DNA from: Zeugodacus cucurbitae
Taxonomy: Eukaryota; Arthropoda; Insecta; Diptera; Tephritidae
Direction: 5' to 3'
NCBI RefSeq assembly: GCF_028554725.1
Contig: NC_071670.1
Location: 47,874,501-47,938,500, forward strand
Length of the DNA stretch: 64,000 nucleotides
This document shows positions 22,318-35,602 of the stretch, one piece after another. Numbering within the stretch: the stretch's first letter is position 1; each line of letters begins with the position of its first letter. The translations under genes were made by a program, and so were the position numbers. Below the pieces are notes generated by a model, which did not search any database, was not told the origin of the DNA, and saw nothing but the letters and a program-made list of their open reading frames with translations.

Positions 22318-23480
22318 TGCTATACAATTTATTTTAAATAATTTCAACTTATGTCAAAGTTATTGATTTCTTAAATCGGTTAGTAAACGATAGTTATTGT
22401 TATTAATATTAACAAAACCACATCAACAAAAATGTCATGGTCAATATATCTCAAAATTACACCTGAGAGCCAACATTAGCTACATGTTTATCTGCATAGA
22501 TATTTAGATGCACTTATACAGTCTCTTGCCCCAAACGATGCAGCAAAACTTCATAATTGCTTCAACACTCGTTTGTGTACAAGTACTTGACGGTGTCCTT
22601 GCAACATGAGAGCTAGTACATTATTTACATAGGGATATGTGTGTTTTTGTAGTGCTGCATTTTCTGACAGTTTATGCAAAATTCGCCCCCAAAATGGCAA
22701 TTTGCAAATTTAATGGTGTAAACAAATTCAATCAATGCATGTAAACAATGACAGGCACCAGGCAAAAACACTGCCACTGCGCCAGTGCCAGCAATAACGT
22801 CAACAATATACAACAACAACAAAGCGAGTAGTGAGTGAAGGAGTAACCAACAATAAAAACGAAACGGAAACGGAAGTGCAAGTGCAAGGCAAGAAACCGC
22901 AACGATGCAAGTATGACCATTATCCACACACAAACACACACACTTATACACATTGCAACATACTGGCACTCTCTGTGTGGTACAAAGTATTTGCTATGAC
23001 GTAGACAGTGCGCGACATGTGATTAAGAGCACTTCATTTAATGATATAATATTTATTAATTATTTGAAATTTCAGAATTAAAAAGTAGTACACTTTATAG
23101 TTTCCTATCTTTCAGACAAGTATTTCTCCTCATAACTAGCCTACAGTTTTCAAGATATTCTCCATATTTTAAACCTTCTAAAAATCCCAAAAGAAACGGT
23201 TGGATCTAAGCCATCAAAGGTCGAGTTAAAATAAATCATGTACGTAGTCGATGATTACCTGCCGAACACAAAAGTTTTCGCTTGACATTGTCGTAACTGA
23301 CCCGCTTTTCTTAACCAGTCGCTTCAGAAATGGAGCGATTCGATAAAAAGTTCTACCATGACTGAGTAGAGGAAAAGCCCTCTCTCGGCAGAATCTTGCT
23401 CTCGAGTAAAAATCTATAAATCGCACATCAATGCCAACATCGGCAATAATGGCACCATTACTGTTTCTATATCTACAGCG
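22318..23480. other. Non-coding region
   Basis: No gene, RNA or element was identified. Short CA-rich stretches occur at about 22925-22945. Confidence 0.5.
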
Positions 23481-23482
23481 TG

Positions 23483-23835
23483 TGTTCAAAAAATAACGGG
23501 AATTTTCGATTTTTGGAAAAAGTATTTATTCACTAGTCTATATTAATGTAGTTGTCTTTAAAATAGAAAACTTCTACCAATTGTCGAAACACTTCTGAAA
23601 CTCAACTTTTGGGTTAGCATTTTGCCCTTTCAGCAATTTGTAGTATACTTGTAAAATGACGGCCCTTTAGGGTTCTCTTTATTATTTGAAAAATTAAAAA
23701 GTCACTCAGAGCCAATTCTGGCGAATATGGAGGCTGGTTACAGTATTGTTTTTGACCAGAAATTCACGAACAAGCAACGAAGTGTGAGCTTTTGACAAAC
23801 GGAAATCGTCATACATAACAAGAGATTAGGTTCCA
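23483..23835 (-). pseudogene. C-terminal remnant of a DD34D mariner transposase
   Basis: On the minus strand from about 23770 the translation shows a QPPYSPxLAPSDFFIFQIIK-like block, the third catalytic motif of mariner, followed by a KRTLKGRHFTS segment. A stop follows and the N-terminal two thirds is absent. The outer end near 23483 (gttcaaaaaataacgggaat) looks like a mariner terminal repeat. Confidence 0.65.
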
Positions 23836-23899
23836 AGTTCCGGGGATATTCACCGTATAAAATAGAACTAAAGTTAAAAGATTTGTAATAACTTCGGCT

Positions 23900-24744
23900 A
23901 AACAACTGTCGCACACTGTATAATTCCTATATAAACATACATATTAATCCCTAAAATATACACACATATACTCAAATGCATATGGAGCATACTGCAAAAC
24001 TTTTACCCCTGCTGACACCTCTCCAATGCAGTAAGTGGTGCGGGGCCACAATCAGTGTTGTGGCATCAGTCTGGGTTGCAATAGTTAAATGGTCGATCAA
24101 TCGTTATTGTTATTCACCTACTCCCCTACCACTTGCTCCACCTCTGATCCGCATTGCATGTGAAAACGTCCAGCTGTTGGTTGGGCTTTATTTTCTTGCT
24201 GTTGATTGTTTATCTGTTTGTGCCGAGACAAACCGATTTGAGAAGCGCAAACTGTAAATGGGGGCAAGAGGAATTGTCAGGGACTAGCGCAGAGGTATGT
24301 TCACATATGTGATTTCACTTGCTACGAATGCTTAACGCGTTGAGACTTTCATGCAAATGTAGCAAAAACTTACAAAATATTCTCTCAGTGCGCATATTTA
24401 TATATGAGTGCTGGTGCTATAAAAACAAAAAAGCGCACCAGAATGTTATTCTTTCACTTTGCTTGACATTCTTATTTACTAAAGTTTTGTTTCTGAATAA
24501 GTTACAAAGTAACAAAATATTGAGTCGATAGGTGGCGCTCTGTGTCGGAAGAGAGCTGTTTTGAATGGGAAATCAAGAAACAAATCAGCTTCTACAGATT
24601 GAATAGTGAACAGATAGGTGAACCGATAGATTTTCATTTAATGCCTATTGAGTTTCATAAAGATGCCTTATAAAAAATCTGAAATATCAACTTTAAAATG
24701 CACCCGTATTAGTACAATTATCTTTTTGTGGAATGAAATAATTC
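23900..24744. other. Non-coding region
   Basis: No supportable gene. Open frames at 23976-24257 and 24319-24531 show no domain features. Confidence 0.45.
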
Positions 24745-25430
24745 TAAATTAAGCATCCCCAATTTGTTTTACATATATCGTACTGTGAGTGATATATAAG
24801 GTATTAAGGCGACCAGAAGATCGAAAATCATTGTACAAATTGTTACAATTGTTTTCGTCCAAGTTCCAGTAAATATTAAGCTTGGGACCGTGAGAGGATT
24901 GCTTTCGAAAATGAGCAAAATCGCCCGCCTATGGGTCGAAACCCATATCTCAGGATCTACTCGACCGATTTCAATGAAATTCGGTATATATTTTCTTGAC
25001 ACCCTGATAACATGGATGAAAAATGGGCGAACTCGGTTCACAATCACGCCTACTTCCCACATAACTCAATTTTGAATTCCATCTGATTCCATCACTTTAT
25101 AATGTATACATAAGGGACCAATGAAGATAGCGGAATAAAACTTTACACAAATACTGTATATGATCCGTGGCATCACTTGTGAAAAAATTGTCGAAATCGG
25201 ACCATATATTTTCAATGCCCCTGATATCGAACATGAAGAACTCAGTGTATTAGGGTAATTTTTCACCGAAAATATCGGTAAATCTCTCAGATATCTTAAT
25301 TTACGTCAGAGGAAATATTTTTCTTCTAATAGTGTGTCTCTGTACCAGAAATGTTTAAAATCGGGTCATAACTTCCCCTAGCTCTCATATACCTAATTAT
25401 AGGATATGTAAAGAAGACGTTAAATTCATC
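24745..25430 (-). repeat. Dispersed repeat R1, copy 2 (reverse orientation)
   Basis: It shares with the other copies the blocks catatctcaggatctactcg, tttcaatgaaattcggtata, ccgaaaatatcggtaaatct and aaatcgggtcataactt. It is truncated at both ends. Confidence 0.8.
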
Positions 25431-27394
25431 CATTTATTAAAGTTTACACTCGTCCAAATGCAATATTTCGCCTCTCTCCCTCTCTTGCAAGCTCTCAAAA
25501 ATATGACTTTATCTACGCCATATGAAGTGTCAAAGTAAAAAATTATATTAAATAAAGTAAGCGCAAAATTTTATTAAACAAATTGCATTCCCACTACTCA
25601 AAAGTAATATAAGAAATTTGTAGAGAATTTGCCCACACACATAACGGTACATGCGTGCAATAACAATTCTACCACCAGGCACACACATTCACGCCCTTTT
25701 CGACGTCTTAGATTTTGCAAATAGAGAAAAGTGACAACAACGAAAATAAAAAAAATAAAATTCACTCGCCAGTGCCTGCACTTGCAGTGATCAGCGATAT
25801 GAAGCATGAAAAAGTTTAGGTCATAAATAATGTCGACGTCTGGAAGCAGGTCACACTTAACTTAACCAACTCAGCAACACTTGTTTTGGCGCTTTGAAAT
25901 GTCACTTGTTTCTTTTTTTTTTGTCTTCTGTGCTCCACCTACTGCTGATGATATCTCAAGCTGCCTTTAATTTGCTGCATATGAGTATTTTAGCAAGTAC
26001 AAGTACTACCATATAAGTACATAAGAGCATGCATATTCTACTGCTTGGATATGAAGACGCTTATAAAGGAATATTAGTGTACACTGAGCGAAAATAAATT
26101 GAATTAGAATTCCTTCAAAGAAGTCTAAATCGGCATATGTGAACGCGCTTTTTTGGAGATCTAGTATTTCCAAGAGGTATCGCTGTCAAACTAACTGTCA
26201 AAGTAATCACATGTTTTTGACGTTTATGTCAGTTTACTGTGAATAATCCAAAGTCGCAGCCGCACAACGTTTAAGAAACTTTTTACAACTCCAAAAAACA
26301 CGAGTAATAAAAGATTTGAGGCCTCTATAAATATATTAATAAAATTTGAGGTTATGTAGAAAGTCTACAAATTTAATTATATCTCCCATTAAAGTACCAC
26401 CCTAATGTGACATTGCAGCCTATGCCATTTTGTCCAAAAAACTACTTAAGTAAACAGCAGCATTCGCCACACAAGCACTCATTTTTGAAGCGCATATCTT
26501 TGCCCTCTGTTTTTAGGCTCAACGACATACATGGACCATTTAGATATTTGAAGACATTTTTGCCAAAGACTCACATAAGTAGCATAGCGCTTTCAATATT
26601 GCCAACATATTGCCAACAAACCCCAAAAATAGAGGAAATAAGAACAAAATTAAGTAGTTTCAGTGCTATCAGTGGCTTGCAACATGAAACTCAAGAAGCA
26701 ACGTTGTCTATAATGCGCTTCGTCTACGTGTTTGCGTGTCTGTGTGTGTTGCGAGCACAGATTTATTTTCTTTTTATCAGTTCCATGCAGGCTGGACTGT
26801 GATTGCGAGTACACTGACGTTCTAAGTAGACTTGTGAAGGGGTTTTGTGGCTGTATGTGTACATGTTTTGACAACTAAATAGAGACAACTGCATGTTTGA
26901 GTTGGAAAATAGTTCTGTATTGTATAACATGCATATGCCTTTAGAAGTTTAAGACACTTTTATGGTAGTACTTCAGGTATCGATAACGAGTAATACCTTC
27001 GACAATCAGTTGTTACAGTCTTTCTTCCGAGCTTGCTTTAGAAAGTGCAAGGCTTGTTTGAAATTACAGTTGTTACTTTTCCAACGGACCCATAGTAAGG
27101 CTTGAGTTCTATTGTTTAAATTCGCTGGAGTGGCTGGCGCTCCTCGCTTTAAATTCTGTTCGCCGACTTTAAGAAAGCATAACACGTAACTTAATCAGGC
27201 TAGCGTTAAGTAGCAAGAGATCCCTCACAAAGTGACCCACCTAATCCAAGTTGGTACAACAATTCGAAATTGGCGGTGCTTTATAAAGATAAATGCTGGA
27301 GTTCGTTAAGGCTGCACTCTGTTCCCTCTTCTCTTTGCCATCATTTTAGATGACGTCATGGGCACATTTACTTTACACAAAAAAAACATGCATC
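25431..27394. other. Non-coding region
   Basis: No gene or element was recognised. The open frame at 26407-26802 has no domain or signal-peptide features and overlaps an opposite-strand frame. Confidence 0.45.
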
Positions 27395-27590
27395 CCTCCT
27401 AACTTGGCTACGCTGGCTAGGTAATGTTGTTGGAATGGTTCAAAGTGCTCCAGCTCTGAAAGTGTTCGATGCAGTACCCGCTGATGGAAGCCAAGGAAGA
27501 GGGAGGCCTCCACTCCGATGGAAGGACTAGGTGGAGAAGGACTTGTCTTCACTTGATATTACTAATTGCCACCAAACTGCCAAAAGGAGA
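27395..27590 (+). pseudogene. LINE (non-LTR retrotransposon) ORF2 C-terminal fragment
   Basis: DNA and broken translation match the LINE 3' coding end at 54.65-54.85 kb: tggctaggtaatgttgt, gtgttcgatgcagtacccg and gaggcctccactccg. It is interrupted by stops. It probably ends near 27590. Confidence 0.75.
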
Positions 27591-28180
27591 GGCTATAACC
27601 CCGTGTCTACCCCAGTCAAGAAGAAGAGAACTCGACATGGACTTCCCGGATGTCATTTATCTCTTGTCCAACAAACTTTTTGAGATGCAAGAAGTGGTAA
27701 ATAATCTTGTTGAGCTGTCTGTGCATACCATCAATAAACAACGCAATGAGAGTCAATCACTTCAGCAGAAGTCAAATAAGGATTAGCAATTAGAAGTTCG
27801 AGTTAGTCTGATGGAAGTTCCGAATCGAATGCCAATCGTGGTATGAACAAAGCAAAGACGACGTTTGAATAAATCGGCACGGGTAAGCTCTCAAGTCTCC
27901 AGAGGTATAAATCTAATAATGTTCTCTAAATATAAAATCAACGGTGACTAGGAATCATTCTAACTTAACAATAGACTAAGTAACTAAGTGCTGTGGATAT
28001 AAACAAAAGAGGAAGGGAAGCAAAGCACGAAAAAATAAGAACTACCCCGGATAGAGTCCCGAACAAGGAAGTCACAACCAACCGAAACAACTTGGAAAAG
28101 GTCGGAAAGACGCGGACTAACCGGTATCAGCATTACGGGGACGTCAGTCTTGAACCATGTGAGATGGACGCTCTTTAAAC
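27591..28180 (+). other. Open-frame stretches of unknown origin after LINE fragment
   Basis: The frame to 27786 has a coiled-coil-like, Glu/Gln/Asn-rich end (NKLFEMQEVVNNLVELSVHT). A second short frame (27993-28178) is Lys/Arg-rich. Both could be remnants of a LINE ORF1 or a gag. I do not recognise either. Confidence 0.3.
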
Positions 28181-29614
28181 CTTGTTAAGGTCGTATCGTC
28201 CATAAAGTAGTAATTAAAAAAAGAAAATAAGAATAATCTAAAAACCTTAAACACTTATTATTGGGACTTAATAATATCCAGATCTGATTTGAATATATAT
28301 TATTGGGTATATTACATAGCGGCTTCTAAATATGTCTCACAATATAATTATTATTTGAATTACTTTCATTATACAAATTGAACTTTCTTTCATATTTTTA
28401 ACACCATTTTTATTGACATCTTTTATTGTCATGTACAAAAAGAAATCAACCTCTTAACTGAAAGTGTCCACGCTATTTACATAAGTAATAGGTGTTTTTA
28501 TTAGCAACTTGACCTTTTCAGACCCAACAACTTTTAAGCGCAATCTGCTACACTGATCCGCATGTCATTTCTATTTGTTTGTATTTATTATAATAACTTG
28601 AAGTGTTTTACACACAGCGTTAGGCACAAGTTCCAGCCCAGCCAAAGTCTAGCCCACTGCCAACGCGTCGCATATTAATAGCTTAAACATGCATAAACTC
28701 TACTTAAGCCGCCGCGCACCATTGCGCCTCACAACAACAACTCTATGAACTTTGCCGCACTGCCAAGATACCACCACTCATTCTTCTTTTCTTCGTATTC
28801 TACATCCGCTGGCAATTGTTTGTCAAAAAAAGTTACACGCAAAGAAAAATAGAGCGAGTGCTGGGAATAAGCGAAGAAAAATTGAAATTATTTGTCCTGC
28901 GGGATTTTTTGCGGCTGCTGAGTTGTATTCACTCCAATCCAACCCACACCAATCCAAATAGCGTCCAAAGGCAGCAGCAATTGCTGAACCAAGAGACACA
29001 GGGTATGAAGAGCCGAGTTGACTTTTTAACGCCACTCATTCGCATTTGCTGGTATTTATTTTTTGAATATGCTTCGCTCACTCTGCATGTATTTTTAACC
29101 GCCATTTATTCGGTTGGTTGGCTAACTGTTTATTTTTTGTTGTTCTTTTTTTGCTGTTGGTTTGGTTGACTGTTCGCCGGGTTTACCGCGTTATTTGTCG
29201 CTTTGTCAAGCCATTTGGGAATTGTGCAAAAGAATAACTCGCGAGGCACAATATCACGCAAAAAATATGTAAAATAAAGTCCCGAAATAATAAAGAAACA
29301 CTTTTCATACTTTTTTACGCGCGCTGACAGTGTATATTATTTTAACTCTATTAAAATAATATATATTATGACACTTTAACACATTTCAACTGGTATGCAT
29401 ACAGATATAGGAATGTGATTGGATGAGGTATTCATGTTTGTTTACTTTTTTTATAATATATCATCGGTAATTTTTCAAGTTCTTAGCAGAAGTATAAGCT
29501 GATGTCTATTAAATTTATTTATCTCTGGCAACATGTTGCACATAGTTTTATAGTTTCTTTGAATAGAGGTAGAAATATGTATATAATTTTTACTTGTACT
29601 AGGATAAATACGCA
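28181..29614. other. Non-coding region
   Basis: No gene is supported. Frames on both strands at 28.8-29.2 kb overlap each other and lack domain features. Confidence 0.45.
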
Positions 29615-29825
29615 TATCTTCTTCTTCTTGACTGGCGTAGACACCGCTTACGTGGTTATAGCCGAGTCCACAACAGCGCGCCACGTATTCCTCCTTCTGG
29701 CAGTTTGGCGCCAATTGGTTATACCAAGCGAAGCCAGGTCTCTCTCCACCTGGTCCTTCCATCGGAGTGGAGGTCTCCCTCTTCCTCGGCTTCTACCAGC
29801 GGGTACTGCATCGAAGAACTTTACT
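29615..29825 (-). mobile_element. LINE 3'-end fragment, minus strand, with (AAG)n tail
   Basis: On the minus strand it contains gaggcctccactccgat-like coding sequence, then ggctataaccacgtaagcgg, then tctacgcc and a short AAGAAGAAG tail at about 29620-29630. This is the 5'-truncated form usual for LINEs. It belongs to the same family as the copy at 29970-30650 but faces the opposite way. Confidence 0.75.
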
Positions 29826-29969
29826 TTTCAATTGCCTACTTAGTCCATAGTAGCACCTGTTGGCAGTGTGATTCTGTGTTGGCAGAACGACAGGAAATAT
29901 TTCGTCTCATATATACTTAGTTCTCAAGAATGGAATTGGGCATTGCCACGCACTGGATTATTGAAGGAT

Positions 29970-30650
29970 AATTGGCGAAATATCTCCTGTCATCAAACAA
30001 ACAGTCAGCCCACTCGCGTCTTGGCTCCCACGACACTGTTGACAGTCACACTTTGAAGTCGTAGATAGTTTCGTCTACTTGGGAACCAGCGTTAACAACA
30101 CCAACAATGTCAGCCTCGAAATCCAACGCAGAATCACTCTTGCCAATAGGTGCTACTTTGGACTGAGTAGGCAATTGAAACGTAAAATCCTCTCTCGACG
30201 AACCAAAATCAAACTCTTCAAGTCGCTCATTATTCCCGTCCTGATGTATGACGTAAAAGCGTGGACGATGACAATATCCGATGAGACGACTCTTGGTGTT
30301 TTCGAGAGAAAAGTTTTGCTCAAAATTTATGGTCCTCTGAACATTGGCAACGGCGAAAGACAGCGGCTAAGCGGGCTAGGTAATGTTGTTCGAGTGAATG
30401 AAAACACTCCAGCTCTGAAATTGTTCGATGCAGTACTCGCTGAAGGAAGCCGCGGAAAAAGACAAGCTCCACTCCGTTGAAGCTTGGTCTCTTCAAAGTG
30501 GAAAGGAAAGCTTGGTCTCTTCAAAGGAAAGTGAACTGGCTGCACTTGGTGTGTCCAGTTGGCGACAGAAAGCAATAAAAAGAAATGAATGGAGAGCTCT
30601 GTTGGATTCGGCTATAATCGCGTAAGCGGTTCCTACGCCAAATAAATATA
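29970..30650 (+). mobile_element. LINE 3'-end fragment with degraded reverse transcriptase C-terminus
   Basis: The frame 30079-30480 shows the LINE ORF2 C-terminal blocks: VDSFVYLGTSVNN just upstream, ITLANRCYFGLSRQLK, RRTKIKLFKSLIIPVLMYD, DETTLGVFERKVLLKIYGP and NENTPALKLFDAVLAEGSRG. A frameshift follows. The 3' end is ggctataatcgcgtaagcgg then ctacgccaaataaatata, with a short AT-rich tail. It is dead and 5'-truncated. Confidence 0.85.
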
Positions 30651-33254
30651 CATATATATAACTAGATTGCTGAGCTCAGTAACTGAATGCCACCGTTTTC
30701 CGGCTGAGTATTCAAAGCAATCGAATAATGATTTCTTATGAATTGATCACCGATAGTTGATCAGAATGATATTTTTTTCAGGCCTCAAAATGCCTATCCG
30801 TCTAGTATTTATGGATGCCTTCATAAAATACTCTTGAGACTTAAGATAAATGATAAATGATAATTATAGTGCCAAAGACTCAACAATGCGAGAAGCGTAG
30901 TTGACATAACCAGTTCATTATCACTTAAGTGTATTCGTTAATGCTTAGCTAATGCTAAGCTTACTGAAGATGTCACACAGTCTACTTCTTCTATTGGGTT
31001 ATGATACAAAAAAAAATTTACAGTTTCAGCATATTTACTAAAAAATCATCGCTTCTGTTACTAACCGATCCTCGAAGACAATTTTATGTAACAGAGTAAC
31101 CTTCGTTATTTATAGTCAAACTCAAGCATTATAAGATTGATCTATCTGAAGGCTGCATATGCACCGTAATACAAGGGAAAGGATTTCTGGTCAATAAATA
31201 TGAAAAGCACATAAGACCGATCCAGAAACAGAAAATTAGAATTCGTCTGACCAACTTGATCTCCATTATACTGGCCTTCTCGACGATACTTTCCTTAAAG
31301 GACTGGGCTGATCGACTTGAAATAGGTTTAAAGTTGCAATGGCATCAGTACACCTAACTCAACTAGCTTTTTCATTCTGCTAGTTGAAATTAAAACCAAG
31401 ACTCTAGTTCGAACTGCCAGTCATATTACAAAATATCGTACAAGAAGATAAAATTCCAACAATTTCTCTTAAAGATGACCAAAAATCTACAATATTTCTT
31501 TGTCCAGAAAACCTACAGATGTTCTTCTACACAAATATTGTATGCAAATATTAACCAGAAATCATAAAACAAATGCAACAGAAGTTCAGACAAAAAATAC
31601 AATATTCATAACCAAATAGAACATTTTCATTCACTTTCAACATTTTCAATAAAGCAATTTACAATAGCTTTCCAATGCTTAAATCACAGCAGCAAGAGCA
31701 ACAACAACATTTTATTAAAATACGAAACAAGTGGCTGCTGCGAGGTCAGCAAAACAATATTACCATTGACCTTCGATTGTGTCGATTGCGGTGTTGGCTC
31801 GCTTCACTTCGATGAAATTGAAATGTGTAAATGCCATTTCGCAGGCAAGAGCTGCGAAAAACTTTTATCATAAATTTCGAAACAGCTGCCAAAAAAAGGT
31901 GTCTGTTCGCGCCGAAGCGAAAGTGTGAAAGTGCGCAAGCACATTTTTTTTTTCAACACATCTTTTATGGCGGTCCAAGCTTTACTCGTGGTTAAGGTCA
32001 CCCATGGCGCTAGCAACAGATATTCATACGAAAAGGATGTACTCGAGTACATGGCCAGCAAAATGGCAAACACCAATTTGGACAATCGAAATGCGTTATT
32101 GCACAGTTGAATGCGTAGTGATTTCACTTTTCTCGGTGGTAAAGAAAAAGTTCTGAAGTATATTTGTAAAGTGTAATGTGTTTTTTGGTTGCGTTTGGTG
32201 GTACCATTAAAGCAATTTAGTGCATGTGTTGGCTCTGAAGACAATAATGCTTTTCATAAGAGTGACAAAGTGGTGATGCCTACAAGTGGGTTGTGTTAAT
32301 ATTTAAGATTTTCGGAAACAACACTTGAAGCATTGATTTTGGATCATAAAAATTTTAAGGCTTTACATACATATATCAACAATTATTAATAGGATGAAGT
32401 ACTTTGAATTTTTATGGATATAAGAATGATTTCAAGTGGGCATTTCCAAATTTTTTGAAGTCTCTATAATCTAAGTTAACTCAAAGCAAATAGGCGTCAT
32501 TACTTTCTATATATAGAAAAGTACTATATATAGCCAATGGTGCTTTTCACACTCATCTTTAGAAAATGTATCTGCCTAAATATATATATATATATATTTG
32601 AAAGACACATACAAAACTAGTACTTTTCATATTACATACTACTAAGATAAGTTTATTCACATCAAATTTTGAGCACCATGTCGTATGAGTAATTTTATTT
32701 AATGTGGTTGAAGTAGTACACCATTTGCTAAGGTGAAATATTTTTATTTCGCCTTCACAATTAATATTCCTAAATTTAATTTTTGTAATATAACAACAGA
32801 CCTCAAATTATTCAACAGTTTTTTCACAGTTGTGTTGTTGTTCCTAAAACAGTTATGTATTTGCATATGCGCTGCGGTAACCAAGGAAGGGTGCCATGCC
32901 TTTTACATGTTGTTTTCGCACGATTGAGCGCCATATTTGATTCAAAGTCACGTTTTATCAAAACATAAAATCACACAATCGAAATTTATACAGCAACAGG
33001 GTGGTCCACAAATTTGATTTTGAATTAATTACATAGAAAATATGAAAGAAATATGAGATTTAAATATACAGTTATAGTTATTTATTTAAAATTATAATTA
33101 ATTAAAGTAAAAAATTTTAAAGTTTTTTAAACCCCAAATGAAGTCGAAACAATAAAGCAAAGTAGATTAACTTAGTCTTTGTATTAATTTACACACTCAG
33201 CCATTATTATAGGCAAATAATTATATTCAAAAGAGTTTAACTGAATTGGCTTTT
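30651..33254. other. Non-coding region
   Basis: No gene is supported. A (TA)n tract lies at 32581-32598. Overlapping frames on both strands at 31.8-32.2 kb have no recognisable domain. Confidence 0.45.
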
Positions 33255-34335
33255 TTCTAGACCCATTTATTTTTCTTCCCGTCCGTCCGTGCAAGCGACA
33301 ACTTCGGTAAAAATTGAGATATCTTAATGAAACTTCGTACACGTATTCCTTACCACCATAAAAAGGTTGGTATTGAAATAGTCACAGTTTGAAATTGGCT
33401 AAAATCGGTTCACACAGTACCCTAAACCGGAGATTATGTTACCGGAACCGGATATGGGGCATCGAGATCGGTTTTGGGGTGATGATGCTAACGCCACCGG
33501 ATATGGGATAACTGGATATGATATTACCGATACTGGAAATAGAGTAGCCGGAACCGGATGTGGGGTAACCGGATTCGGAGGAACCAGATATGATAGAACC
33601 GGTATAACAAGATATGAATTACCGGACCTGGAAATGGGCAACCGGGATATGAGGTGCCCGGCTATGGGGTAACCGGAACTGGATATGATGATGCCGGAAC
33701 TGTACACTAGGGAATGTATACTTTCCCTATTCATAATTTTGAGGTCCATCTGATTCGTTAACTTTACAATCTATAAATTAAGCACAACACTTTGCACAAA
33801 TATTGCATTTCTAGTGTGACATAAAACACAAAAAATTTACATCCTACATCTCAATCCTACATCGAACTAAAATATTTCAAGGCACCAAATATCGAACATG
33901 AGGACTTCAGTGCTTGTGGCTAATTTTTCAACGAAAATATAGGTAAAAGTCTCAGATATTATGAAACAAATTCAAAGAAGATGTGCTTCTGTGCCAAAAA
34001 TGGGCAAATTCGAGTCAACACTTCCTTAGCCCCCATATACCTCATATACGGGTTTTCAAACTTCTGCTGGACTTTTTAACGCATATATCGGTTAATATGT
34101 GAGATATCTTAGCAAAATGATGTGAATTCGTGGATATGGTGTACCTTTGTGCTGAATATTAGCGAAATCGGTTCAGGAATTATCCTAGTCCTATACTAGA
34201 TATTATGATTTTCATTATTCTAGTGGACGTTATGCCGAGTATACAGGTCAAATTCTGTGTTAACTTAATAATATTATATAAATACATTGAGAGAGTATAA
34301 AATCCGCATCCGAACTTAGCCTTTCCTTACTTGTT
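33255..34335 (-). repeat. Dispersed repeat R1, copy 3 (reverse orientation) with internal minisatellite
   Basis: The right end reads gagagtataaaatccgcat...ccttacttgtt, the reverse complement of the R1 start. Interior blocks match the other copies. An accgga-rich minisatellite (33425-33700) sits inside it. Confidence 0.8.
33425..33700. repeat. ACCGGA/GGATATGGG-type degenerate minisatellite
   Basis: Repeated, irregularly spaced accgga, ggatatggg and ggtaaccgga motifs, much more GC-rich than the surroundings. The Pro/Val/Ile-rich open frame on the minus strand is a repeat artefact. Confidence 0.75.
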
Positions 34336-35602
34336 ATCAAAGGCCATTATTTTAGGGAGATGCGAATAAACTTTTCATCCACTGGCTTCTATAGAAGTAG
34401 TATAATCAAACTTTCGAACAACCCGTTATTATTTACAAAAATAATATGAATATAACAAAAGGAGCCATGCCATATTATGTTAAATTGTACTTATTATGTT
34501 AATACCCCCACCTTTTATATGAATTAGGAAATTATGTAAAACTCATATTTACGTTTAACAAAAGATTTTTCGAAGGTAAGATGGTAAGTAATGACAAGGA
34601 AATCCTTAAATTGTTGCTAAGGCATACCTTTTAAATAAGTAAGAGTTTGTTAACAGCTGAAATATGTGAACTTAAGTATTTAAGTTAAATACTTAAACAA
34701 ATGGTGAGACGTGCATGGGGTGATTTTGATAAGGAGTTAAGAGAAATGATAAGGGTATGAGTATATTATAGTTTGAAACTAAGTATAAACTAAACATTTC
34801 TCAGTACAATACTTAACTAGAAATCTCATCCAAATCATATTGTACTATAAATTAATTTTTTCTTCATTTTTTACATTCATACCACTTAATGACATATCCA
34901 ACAAACAATTTAAAAACTGCCACAATGCATTACTAGTGATATCTAATTTCTACACTGTCACAGAGGCTAGCTGTCATCGTTGAAAAGCTTGTGCAGCTAT
35001 CGAGATACAAAAGGCTAGAAAGCAATTCTCAGCTGCAATTAAAATTGCAATCATATTGCTGCGAGTAATAACAGAAAAATATAAACTAAATGACTAAAAG
35101 CAAAGAAAAAATGCACAGCAATAATTACGCTGTCCATGCACTCGAGCATTACTTTCCGCAATTATTATCTCAGTCCGCCTTCCTACTTACTACTTTGTGC
35201 ACGAAATAACCTTATTAACAACAGCGGTTTTGCGATTATTCTCATTACATTTATCTACGTATGCCAAGTGGAAAAGTCATTTTCTCTGCGACAACAAAAT
35301 GCACAAATGACGGAAGGCAATGAGAAAGCAGTGAATAAGTAACATAATGACTTTTCATGATGATCTCTACGTGTGTATTTGGTAAATATGAGTACAGCTC
35401 GTATAACTTCCTCAAAGCTTTAATAGAGAAAAATTTCATAAAATTTTCAAATTTCAATAAGTTTAAATTGTATGGATTTTAAGCATTCTATGTACATTCT
35501 GTGCATCACTCCAACTGTAACGAAAAGTCTACAAATTAAATTACAAAATTTGACTTTCTCTTTGTCTAAATAGCATAAGAAAAGTAAAAGTTTCGGGCAT
35601 CG
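34336..35602. other. Upstream flank of gene D
   Basis: Non-coding. The last ~30 bp resemble the gene B 5' flank (actttctcttt, then tttcgggca just before the ATG). No confident TATA box was assigned. Confidence 0.45.

Noticed and set aside
33399..33749. Pro/Val/Ile-rich minus-strand frame
   Set aside because: Encoded by the ACCGGA minisatellite.
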